Shown here: piece by piece, positions 19,701-26,104 of the stretch
Position numbering within the stretch: position 1 is the stretch's first letter
Layout: the number at the start of each line of letters is the position of its first letter
Assembly: GCF_008312835.1 (NCBI RefSeq)
Contig: NZ_VSKS01000004.1
Coordinates: forward strand, 248,001 to 312,000
Direction of reading: 5' to 3'
Origin: Streptomyces marokkonensis
GTDB taxonomy: Bacteria > Actinomycetota > Actinomycetes > Streptomycetales > Streptomycetaceae
Length of the DNA: 64,000 bases
Made by a program: the position numbers and the translations under genes
The notes under the pieces: model-generated
Database searches by the model: none
Seen by the model: only the letters and a program-made list of their open reading frames with translations
Told to the model about the DNA's origin: nothing

Positions 19701-20014
19701 GAGCGGGTCAGCGTGCGCAGGGTCACCGGGAGTCCGTCGAAGGCCTTCCGCGCGGCCTCGCGCACGGCGCGGTCCGCGGCGGCGCGGCGGCCGGCGGGGA
19801 CCTCGGCCTCGACGGTGAGGGTGGTGCCGGCGGCCTGGCGGGGGTCCGACAGGGCGTGCCGCAGGGCGGCGTCACCGATCGTGGTGGAGTAGGCGGTGAG
19901 GGTCGCCAGGACCGCCGTGGTCAGCAGGACCGTGAGGAGGGCGGCCGCGAGCAGGGGGCGGTGTGCGTGCGCGCGGGCGAGAACCAATCTCGCCGAGCCT
20001 CCTGCGGCAGTCAC
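16739..20014 (-). CDS. Large FtsX-family ABC transporter permease
   Basis: 1091 aa from GTG 20014. An in-frame TTG at 19987 has a better site (AGGAGG 10 bp before) and may be the true start, giving 1082 aa. An N-terminal helix (LLAAALLTVLLTTAVLATL) is followed by a large exported domain to about residue 300. Several helices follow, including ALQLALLAACALLLVARLL and RARGGSRTQVARLAALEALLL, then a second long extracellular domain (~560-920) and the final FtsX core (ALRALGASRRRLARVVLVEHG). It is the first gene of the operon. Two 14-bp direct repeats 93 bp upstream are candidate regulator sites. Confidence 0.87.
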   Translation of the reverse strand: MTAAGGSARLVLARAHAHRPLLAAALLTVLLTTAVLATLTAYSTTIGDAALRHALSDPRQAAGTTLTVEAEVPAGRRAAADRAVREAARKAFDGLPVTLRTLTRSGPYALPGSLRPPEERATSDDPDLTHFAALDPAQVRVTEGRMPRGNTGTEIEAALPESAARALGVEPGTRLTLDNRLEGPPATVRVTGLYRPVDTAAPYWRLDELNGRGIVTLHFTTYGPLLADPAVFTGNRVSAGASGWLASADFSAMTGERVDALREAAREGTAALPKAGALGGTATAASELPAALDRLERSLLVSRSTLLVIALQLALLAACALLLVARLLSAERAGETRLLRARGGSRTQVARLAALEALLLAVPAAACAPLLAGPLTRLLAGQGALARIGLRLDASVGAVAGRGSVWLVSAAVALGCALAVTVPALASSFTARRAKPLPGVVRAGADVGLLVVAGVAYWQLSRRPSGAVGEDLGVDPLLVAAPALALLAGTVLTLRLLPPLARLAEHRAAAGRGLPGALAGWQLSRRPTRGAGPVLLLVLAVALGMLAIGQGSSWERSQDDQADFRAGAQVRVLAAGESEFGRTQTYAAVPGVRRAAPASRTTVPLSGGRTATVLALDTAHAADAMLMRPDLARVPVRTAVAGLSPEDTSAGVRVPAGTARLTLTARMRGAAAETAVDVRATVEDSSGTPYTLGLGGLRTDGRPHALTLDLAAVTEAPPGALTLTGLRLDLLQPAGKGERHRLTLAALTATDTGGRERRLPLPAEWQLSARADGAVSSPGARTSPTTPRVVPGDPTTIAYATGYLPPDLTWQPSPLTIGLRVPQPAASEVTGVATDRYLASTGARPGQRLDVRIGGATVPVRIVRAVRALPSAPGGGKDDGGALLVDLRSVNRVLQARQDETVPPNEWWLATEPGGTERVAAALRGRPDMDPSRVVVRDEIAEALRDDPFGAGPGTAFGAAALAAAALTAVGFAVSAAGSLRERSAEFAVLRALGASRRRLARVVLVEHGVLVGLALVVGVVLGAVLTRAVIPLIMLTAEAGRPVPEVLVHLPPLRVAALLAAVAAAPLLITAVLSLRRADPVTSLRDRGGE

Positions 20015-20106
20015 CGCAACCCCCCGTGGTTGTCCGGACCTCCGGGTGATGTTGTCAGAGAGGGTGGGGCGGAGGTAACCGTTCAGGGTGGGGGCTTGAC
20101 CGATTT

Positions 20107-20141
20107 GTGATCGGAATGCGGTGAGGGGTGATCGGAATGCG
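20107..20141. promoter_or_regulatory. 14-bp direct repeats upstream of the ABC export operon
   Basis: GTGATCGGAATGCG occurs at 20107-20120 and again at 20128-20141, starts exactly 21 bp apart (two helical turns). The first copy overlaps an inverted CCGAT-N5-ATCGG. Placement 93 bp upstream of the first permease start and same-face spacing are what a dimeric response regulator or similar activator would need. Confidence 0.55.
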
Positions 20142-20199
20142 ACTCCGGTGGGAGCGGGGGGAGTTCGCCCCCGCCGCCCCTTCCCTTCCCGTTCCGTCC

Positions 20200-20267
20200 C
20201 CGGGGGCGCTGCCCCCGGACCCCCGCTCCTCGGACGCCGGACGGGCTGGATCGGACGCCGGACGGGC
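20200..20267. terminator. GC hairpin and tandem repeat downstream of the globin gene
   Basis: CCGGGGGC (20200-20207) and GCCCCCGG (20211-20218) form a perfect 8-bp hairpin with loop GCT. Next to it CGGACGCCGGACGGGC occurs twice (20231-20246, 20252-20267; 21-bp period). Read on the minus strand this is the 3' flank of the globin gene. From memory, hairpins with GCCCGTCCGGCG runs recur after many Streptomyces genes. Confidence 0.55.
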
Positions 20268-20288
20268 CGGTCCTACCGGAAGGGCCCG

Positions 20289-20702
20289 TCAGTCCGCGGA
20301 GTTGATCATGGACGCCGCCGCGTACGTCAGGTACTTCCACAGGGTCTGTTCGTGTTCCTCGGACAGGCCCAGTTCGTCCACGGCGTCGCGCATGTGCTTC
20401 AGCCACGCGTCGTGGGCCGCGCGGTCGACCTTGAACGGGACGTGCCGCATCCGCAGCCGCGGATGGCCGCGGTTCTCGCTGTAGGTGGTCGGGCCGCCCC
20501 AGTACTGCATGAGGAAGAGCGCGAGCCGCTCCTCGGCCGGGCCCAGGTCCTCCTCGGGATACATGGGCCGCAGCAGCGGATCGTCCGCCACGCCCTCGTA
20601 GAAACGGTGGACGAGCCGGCGGAAGGTGTCCTCCCCGCCGACCTGCTCGTAGAAGGTCTGCTCCTGAAGCGTGCCGCGCCGAATCTCTGTCACGCCGTCC
20701 AT
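20289..20702 (-). CDS. glbO: Truncated haemoglobin, group II (GlbO-like)
   Basis: 137 aa using ATG 20702. The frame is open to 20753, but that would run into the divergent methyltransferase start; a GTG at 20693 is another option. The 2-on-2 globin fold is evident: LQEQTFYEQVGGEDTFRRLVHRFYEGV (A-B region with Tyr B10), PMYPEEDLGPAEERLALFLMQYWGGP, then LRMRHVPF with the proximal His F8, and AWLKHM with Trp G8. These residues are typical of group II (trHbO). It binds O2/NO and is generally tied to respiration or nitrosative-stress protection. Confidence 0.9.
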   Translation of the reverse strand: MDGVTEIRRGTLQEQTFYEQVGGEDTFRRLVHRFYEGVADDPLLRPMYPEEDLGPAEERLALFLMQYWGGPTTYSENRGHPRLRMRHVPFKVDRAAHDAWLKHMRDAVDELGLSEEHEQTLWKYLTYAAASMINSAD

Positions 20703-20751
20703 GGTCTCAGACACGACGGCGTAGGACTCAAGGCCTAAGTACTGTGGAGAC

Positions 20752-21738
20752 ATGGGCGGCCACGACCGTGAGGCGCGGGACGATCCCGCCGCGGCGGCGC
20801 GGGCGGCGCTCGTGCGGGAGATCGGCGCGAGCGGGGCCTTCGACGCCGATCCGGTGTGGCGGGAGGCCTTCGCCGCCGTACCGCGTCATCTGTTCGTGCC
20901 GTACTACTACGTGGGTGTCGTCGGCGGATACGAACGCCGGTGGGGTGAGCACCCCGATCCCCGGGAGCGCGAGCGGTGGCTGCGCGGTGCCTACGAGGAC
21001 ACCCCGCTGGCGATCCGGCTGCGGGACGGCGAGCTGCTCTCCTCCAGCAGCCAGCCCTCCCTCATGGCGCTGATGCTGGCCGGACTGGAGGTCCGGGACG
21101 GGCAGAAGGTCCTGGAGATCGGCACCGGCAGCGGCTACAACGCCGCCCTGCTCGCCCACCGGCTCGGCGACGACGACCTGGTCACCACCGTCGACCTCGA
21201 CCCGGAGATCACCGAGTCGGCCCGCCGGCACCTCGACGCCGCCGGACACCGTCCGGCCGTCGTCACCGGCGACGGCGCGCGCGGGGCGCCCGCACGCGCC
21301 CCCTACGACCGGATCATCGCCACCTGCGCCCTGCCGTCCGTGCCGCGCGCCTGGCTCGCCCAGTGCCGCCCGGGCGGCCGGATCCTCGCCCCGTTCGCCA
21401 CCGGACTCGTCACCCTCACCGTGCGCGACGCCGGGCACGCCGAGGGCCGCTTCCTGCACACGCCCGCCTACTTCGTGCCGCTGCGCGGCGCGGGACGGTC
21501 GTGGCGGGAACAGCCGGACCTGGACGGGCTGCCGCCCGCGGCCCGGGGGAGCGATCTGTTCCGGTTCCTGCTGGCGCTGACCGCCGGCGCCCTCGACCCG
21601 CGCCAGGCGTACGAGCTGTGGGAGGACGCGGGCAGGCCGCAGCGCGAACGCTACGGCCTGACCGCCGACGCCGGGGGCGACCGCGCCTGGCTGGACGGCC
21701 CCCGGGGGCCGCACGTCTGGCCGGTGCCCGCCGGGTAG
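20752..21738 (+). CDS. PCMT-like protein methyltransferase
   Basis: 328 aa from ATG 20752 (GTGGAGAC just upstream). The N-terminal part (VPRHLFVP) and the SAM-binding motif VLEIGTGSGYNAALLA (near residue 125) are those of protein-L-isoaspartate O-methyltransferases. SSSQPSLMALML corresponds to the substrate-side S/T-Q-P motif. The C-terminal ~100 residues are additional to bacterial Pcm (about 210 aa), as in Streptomyces members of the family. It would repair isoaspartyl damage or methylate a peptide; the extension makes a dedicated substrate possible. Divergent from the globin, with 49 bp for both promoters. Confidence 0.8.
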   Translation: MGGHDREARDDPAAAARAALVREIGASGAFDADPVWREAFAAVPRHLFVPYYYVGVVGGYERRWGEHPDPRERERWLRGAYEDTPLAIRLRDGELLSSSSQPSLMALMLAGLEVRDGQKVLEIGTGSGYNAALLAHRLGDDDLVTTVDLDPEITESARRHLDAAGHRPAVVTGDGARGAPARAPYDRIIATCALPSVPRAWLAQCRPGGRILAPFATGLVTLTVRDAGHAEGRFLHTPAYFVPLRGAGRSWREQPDLDGLPPAARGSDLFRFLLALTAGALDPRQAYELWEDAGRPQRERYGLTADAGGDRAWLDGPRGPHVWPVPAG

Positions 21739-21746
21739 GGCTCCGC

Positions 21747-23009
21747 TCAGCCCCGGCGGATGGTGATCGTCGTCCAGGCGCCCACGTGGACGCGGTCGCC
21801 GTCCTGGAGCGGGACCGGGACGAACGGCTGGATCGGCTCGTCCGAGCCGTTGACCGTCGTGCCGTTCGTCGAGTTCTGGTCGACGACCGCCCAGGTGCCG
21901 TCCGGCTGCTGGACCAGTACCGCGTGCTGGTGCGAGACGCCCGGGTCCTCCGGCGGCGTGGACAGATCGATGTCGGGGGTGTCGCCGGTGGAGTGGCGGC
22001 GGCGGCCGATGGTGATCTGGTTGCCGGTGAGCTGGCGCTGCTGCTCGGGCGAGTACGCGGGCAGGTTCAGGCCCGCGGCCTCGGGGCCGGAGCGCTGCAT
22101 CATCGCCATGAAGTACTCACGGTCCGGGCCGACGGTCGCGGTCCAGGTCGCCGGGCCCTGCGGGGGGCGGGGCTGCTGCGGGAAGCCGCCGGGCCCGGGC
22201 GGCGCCTGGGTGCCACCGGGCTGAGGGTAACCGTAACCGCCGCGCTGACCGGGGCCGTTCGGGCCGCCGGGACCACCAGGGCCGCCAGGGCCGCCGGGGC
22301 CACCAGGGCCGGGCGGGGAGATCACCCAGTCGTCGTCACCGCCGCCGAAGGACGGTCCGCCCTGCTGGGGGCGGCCGGTGTCCTGCGGGAACCCGGGCGG
22401 GGCCGGCGGTCCGGGCTGGAACGCCTGCGGAGCGCCGGGACCACCGGGTCCGCCCTGACCACCGGGTCCGCCGTGACCACCGTGACCGCCGTGACCACCG
22501 TGGCCACCCGGTCCGGGCGGCGGCACCGGGCGCGAGGGGTCGCCGCCGAAGCCGGGCGGGCCCGGCGGGATCGGCTCGGCGGGCCGGTTCATCTGCGAGG
22601 GACGCGAGCCCTGGTAGTCGTAGGAGTCACCGCCGCCGTACGACGGGCCTGGCGGCTGCTGCTGGAAGGGCCCGCCCGGGCCGGGGGCCGGACGCGGGGC
22701 GGCCGGGGTGTACGACGTCGCCGTGTTCGTCAGGAAGTTCCAGCGGCACTCCTCGCAGAACGGCGCACCGCCCTCACGCGGCGTGCGGCACTGCGGGCAC
22801 AGCTCCGCCCGGCCGCCGGGACCACCGGGGCCGCCGTAACCGCCGGGGCCTCCCGGGCCGCCGGGGCCGCCGGGCGGCGGGAAGCCGTAACCGCCACCGG
22901 GCGCCGGCGGCGGGGGAGGAGGTGGGGGCACGGCACCCGTCATGCGGTGACCGCACACCTCGCACCAGTCGTCGGAACCCGACTGGTGTCCGTTCGGGCA
23001 GGTCGGCAT
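21747..23009 (-). CDS. FHA-domain phosphothreonine reader with zinc ribbons
   Basis: 420 aa. It opens with a Cys-rich ribbon (C4, C16, C19: CPNGHQSGSDDWCEVCGH) and later a second one (CPQC...CEEC). A long Pro/Gly-rich linker rich in GGHGG and GGPGG repeats separates these from a C-terminal FHA domain (last ~95 residues: ITIGRRRHSTGDTPDIDLS, GVSHQHAVL with the pThr-binding Ser and His, then NSTNGTTVNG). FHA domains bind phosphothreonine, so this is the likely reader of the PknG-like kinase encoded in the same cluster. Unlike GarA/OdhI it has no visible N-terminal ETTS phosphorylation motif. Last gene of the run; 83 bp separates it from the vWA gene. Confidence 0.87.
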   Translation of the reverse strand: MPTCPNGHQSGSDDWCEVCGHRMTGAVPPPPPPPPAPGGGYGFPPPGGPGGPGGPGGYGGPGGPGGRAELCPQCRTPREGGAPFCEECRWNFLTNTATSYTPAAPRPAPGPGGPFQQQPPGPSYGGGDSYDYQGSRPSQMNRPAEPIPPGPPGFGGDPSRPVPPPGPGGHGGHGGHGGHGGPGGQGGPGGPGAPQAFQPGPPAPPGFPQDTGRPQQGGPSFGGGDDDWVISPPGPGGPGGPGGPGGPGGPNGPGQRGGYGYPQPGGTQAPPGPGGFPQQPRPPQGPATWTATVGPDREYFMAMMQRSGPEAAGLNLPAYSPEQQRQLTGNQITIGRRRHSTGDTPDIDLSTPPEDPGVSHQHAVLVQQPDGTWAVVDQNSTNGTTVNGSDEPIQPFVPVPLQDGDRVHVGAWTTITIRRG

Positions 23010-23092
23010 GTCGGCGCTTCCCCCTCTCCTTGTCCGGTCGGTTCCGACCGGATTTCTCCGACCCCGAGGGGTCAGGCTCGATTACTTACAGG

Positions 23093-24439
23093 TCACTTCT
23101 TTACACGAACGGTCTTGGTCGACCGGGTCTCGAGTGTCATCTCGTCGGCCTCCTCCACCTTCGCCTTCAGTCGCACAGTACCGGTCGCGGCGTCGACGAC
23201 GTCCACCACCTTCGCAAGCAGTTTCGCAGTATCCGCGTTGCCGGACGCACTCGCGAGCTGAACGGCACGGCCCAGTTTGGCTGTTGCTCCGTCGAAATCG
23301 CCCTCTTTGCGCAGATCGAGCCCCTGTTGGATGACCTGGGCCAGTTCGGCCTGCCCGGTGTAGTGGGCGACCTGGGGGTTGATCGACGTCGACGCGGCCA
23401 TGTCGTCGGTCCACACGGCCCGCACCAGACCCTGCGCCCCGAGGTTCTGCACAGTCCTGTCCGGTTGCGGAATCACCAGCGACAGCCGGGCCGCCAGCAT
23501 CTCCCGGCCGATGCCCGCGGGCGGGACCTCGACGCAGACGTGGTAGTCACGGGACTCGTCTCCCCAGGAGCCGAGCGGGTAGTCGCCCGCCCGCGGGCCC
23601 GCCTCGGTGCGGCGGCCGGTGAGCTCCTCGACCGTCGGCGCGACCTGTTTGACGAATTTCACGGTCGTGCCGACCGGGGTCCACAGCCGCAGCGAGACGT
23701 CCGCGACCTCCTTGCCCATCGCCGTCTCCATCATCCGCGTGAAGTCGGCGGCGAGACCGGCCGGGTCGGCGACGATGTCGGCGGTGCCGAGGAGCGCGGA
23801 GGCGACGCCTGTGACTTCTTTCACTTCCCAGTCGGTGCCCACTCCGCGCGCGTCACAGGTGAACCGGCCGGCGCAGGAGTCCAGCGCCGCCTTCAGGTCC
23901 TCCGGCGACTCGTGCTCGTTGCGGCCGTCGGTGAGCAGGATGCCGTGCCGGATGGCCACGTCCGCCGACGCCAGCAGCCGGTCGGCCAGCCGCAGCCAGG
24001 TGCCGATCGCGGTGCCGCCGCCCGCGCTCAGCCTCCGCAGCGCCTGCTTGGCCTGCTCACGGGTGGTGGCGTCGGCGACCGCGAGCCCGCCGGCACCGGG
24101 GTAGACCTCCCTGGCCACGTGGGTGCCGCCGACCACCGCGAAGTGCACGCCGTCGCGCAGGGCGTCGATCGCGGCGGCCGTCGCGTCGCGGGCGTTGCGC
24201 ATCTTGGTCGGCGGACAGTCCATCGAGCCCGAGCAGTCGACCATGAGGACCACGGCCGCCGACGGTCCCTCGCCCGGCGAGTAGAGGTGGGGCGCCGCCA
24301 CCGCGCTGCCGATGGTGCCGCCGCCGGTCGCCGTCACCGTCACGATGGCGTTGACCTCGCGGCCGTCCTCCGGCAGGTACTCGTTCTGGTAGACGTCCAC
24401 CGCGAACTGCGGCACGTTCGATTTCGAGAAGATGGCCAT
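23093..24439 (-). CDS. von Willebrand factor A domain protein
   Basis: 448 aa, cytoplasmic (no signal). The vWA domain has a complete MIDAS: DCSGSM with D68, S70 and S72, and LTDGRNEHE later. The C-terminal part is beta-rich (DVSLRLWTPVG and following) then helical (QGLDLRKEGDFDGATAKLGRAVQLA). vWA proteins bind metal-dependent partners and often organise multi-protein assemblies. Here it sits between the PP2C and FHA genes, so a scaffold role in the phospho-signalling set is plausible. Spacing of 111 bp to the PP2C gene leaves room for an internal promoter. Confidence 0.85.
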   Translation of the reverse strand: MAIFSKSNVPQFAVDVYQNEYLPEDGREVNAIVTVTATGGGTIGSAVAAPHLYSPGEGPSAAVVLMVDCSGSMDCPPTKMRNARDATAAAIDALRDGVHFAVVGGTHVAREVYPGAGGLAVADATTREQAKQALRRLSAGGGTAIGTWLRLADRLLASADVAIRHGILLTDGRNEHESPEDLKAALDSCAGRFTCDARGVGTDWEVKEVTGVASALLGTADIVADPAGLAADFTRMMETAMGKEVADVSLRLWTPVGTTVKFVKQVAPTVEELTGRRTEAGPRAGDYPLGSWGDESRDYHVCVEVPPAGIGREMLAARLSLVIPQPDRTVQNLGAQGLVRAVWTDDMAASTSINPQVAHYTGQAELAQVIQQGLDLRKEGDFDGATAKLGRAVQLASASGNADTAKLLAKVVDVVDAATGTVRLKAKVEEADEMTLETRSTKTVRVKK

Positions 24440-24550
24440 GCCTGTTCGCTCCCCCTCGGATGCCCCGACGGCGCGGGGCGACGACGGATGACGGACCGGT
24501 CCCCTCCGGTCCGTTGAGGCTTCCCCGTAAGACGCGTCCCGTACGCGGCC

Positions 24551-26101
24551 TCAGGCCGATCCTGCCCCCTGCGGGACGGCGGGGAACGGCACGAGGGCCA
24601 CTGTTACGTTGTCGTGGCCCCCGCCGTCGAGCGCGTGACCGACCAGCACCCGGGCGCTGTGCAGCGGCCGGTCGGCCGCGTCGGCCGGGACGACCCCGGC
24701 CATCTCGTCGGCCGACTCCGCGTAGTTCCACAGGCCGTCCGTGCAGACCACGATCACCCCGGGCCGGTCCGGCTTGAAGGACGCGGTGTGCGGCTCCAGT
24801 TCGTAGGCGTCGGCGCCGAGCCAGCCGGTGATCGCGTGGGCCCGGTGGTCGGCGTACGCCTCGGCCTCGCCCATCAGGCCCGCGGCGACCATCTGCGCGG
24901 CCCACGAGTCGTCCTCGGTGAGCCGGGCCGCCGGGGCGGAGCGGTCCACCGGGACCCAGTAGGCGCGGCTGTCGCCGACCCAGCCGACGACCAGCAGACC
25001 GGCCGTCACCACCGTGCCGACGATCGTGCACGCCGGGGCGTTCTGGTGCGGGGCGTGCTCGCGGGCGGCCGCGTCCGGCTCGTCGGCCAGCGCGTTGACC
25101 GCGTCGGAGGCGGCGATGATCGCGTCGTGCATCGCCTGCTGCGGGTGCGTGCCCCGCGGCAGGGCCGCCAGCAGCGACTCGCTCGCCGCGCGGGACGCCG
25201 CCAGGGACGCCTCGTCGGGGCGGGTCGCCGAGGAGACGCCGTCGCAGACGATCGCCACGGAGACGGGCGAGCCGTCGGGCAGCGTGGTGGTGCCGACGCC
25301 GAAGGCGTCCTCGTTGCGGTGGTGGCGCAGTCCGCGGTCGCTGACCGCGGCCACGGGCCCGCATTCCTGTTCCATGTGGTCCCGTTCGCGCGGCTGGGCG
25401 TGGCCGCAGTTCTCGCAGTAGCCGTCGTTGTCCACCCTGCCCGCACGACAGGCCACGCACACCGCCGTGGCACCGGCGATCTGCTGAGCCGGCTCGGTGG
25501 TCACCCGCGGGTCGGGCGCCTGGAGCGGGTACTCGTCGGGCTGCGCCGGCTGGTGGACGCCGCCGGGGTGCCCGTCCGGGGCGGGGGCCGCGTCCGGCTG
25601 GGTGCGGCGGTCGAAACGCACACCGGACGACGGGGCGGGGGGCCCCGCCGGCGGGGGCGGCGGTACGGCGGTGCCCTGGGCCGGGGGCGGCGGTACGGGC
25701 GCGCCCGGGGGCGGCGGCGGTACGGGGCTGCCCGCCGCCGGGGCTCCGGCGGCGGGGGCCGGCGGCAGGACCGCCTCGCCGGACAGCGGGGAGCCGTCCG
25801 AGTGCGTGCCGGGGACGTCCGTCGGCCGGTGGGTCGCGGGGCCGTCGCCGGAACCGTCCGGGCCGGGCGCGGGCCAGGCCGGTGCGGCGGGCGGGGCCGA
25901 CGGGGGCCGGGGGTGGGCGCGGCCGGCCGGCGCCTGGAGCGGCACCGAGCCGTTCAGGGCGATCGTCGGCTCGTCCGTCGGCCGTGCGGGAACCGCGGAC
26001 AGGTCGTATCCGCACGCACCGCAGAAACGATCACCCGACTCGAGGGGCTCCTCGCAGCTCGGGCATTTGGACAGAGCGGCCTGCTGAGGCATCTGCGACA
26101 T
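24551..26101 (-). CDS. PP2C-type Ser/Thr phosphatase with zinc ribbons
   Basis: 516 aa from ATG 26101, three bases after the kinase stop; a TTG one codon earlier is less likely. An N-terminal ribbon (CPSC...CGACG), a Pro-rich linker with PPPPP runs, and a second ribbon (CVAC...CENCG) precede the PP2C domain. Its metal motifs are present: RNEDAFG, VCDGVSSA, GWVGDSRAYW, CTDGLWNY and GGHDNVTVALV. It would remove phosphate from Ser/Thr, so it is the natural opponent of the adjacent PknG-like kinase. Sharing the ribbon pair with the kinase and the FHA protein suggests a common docking mode. Confidence 0.9.
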   Translation of the reverse strand: MSQMPQQAALSKCPSCEEPLESGDRFCGACGYDLSAVPARPTDEPTIALNGSVPLQAPAGRAHPRPPSAPPAAPAWPAPGPDGSGDGPATHRPTDVPGTHSDGSPLSGEAVLPPAPAAGAPAAGSPVPPPPPGAPVPPPPAQGTAVPPPPPAGPPAPSSGVRFDRRTQPDAAPAPDGHPGGVHQPAQPDEYPLQAPDPRVTTEPAQQIAGATAVCVACRAGRVDNDGYCENCGHAQPRERDHMEQECGPVAAVSDRGLRHHRNEDAFGVGTTTLPDGSPVSVAIVCDGVSSATRPDEASLAASRAASESLLAALPRGTHPQQAMHDAIIAASDAVNALADEPDAAAREHAPHQNAPACTIVGTVVTAGLLVVGWVGDSRAYWVPVDRSAPAARLTEDDSWAAQMVAAGLMGEAEAYADHRAHAITGWLGADAYELEPHTASFKPDRPGVIVVCTDGLWNYAESADEMAGVVPADAADRPLHSARVLVGHALDGGGHDNVTVALVPFPAVPQGAGSA

Positions 26102-26104
26102 CAA

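Noticed and set aside
16865-20110. 1081-aa plus-strand open frame opposite the large permease
   Set aside because: Q/R/G-rich antisense shadow of the FtsX permease.
22230-22520. Regularly spaced short repeats resembling a CRISPR or minisatellite
   Set aside because: They encode the GGHGG/GGPGG linker of the FHA protein in frame; no conserved repeat-spacer structure.
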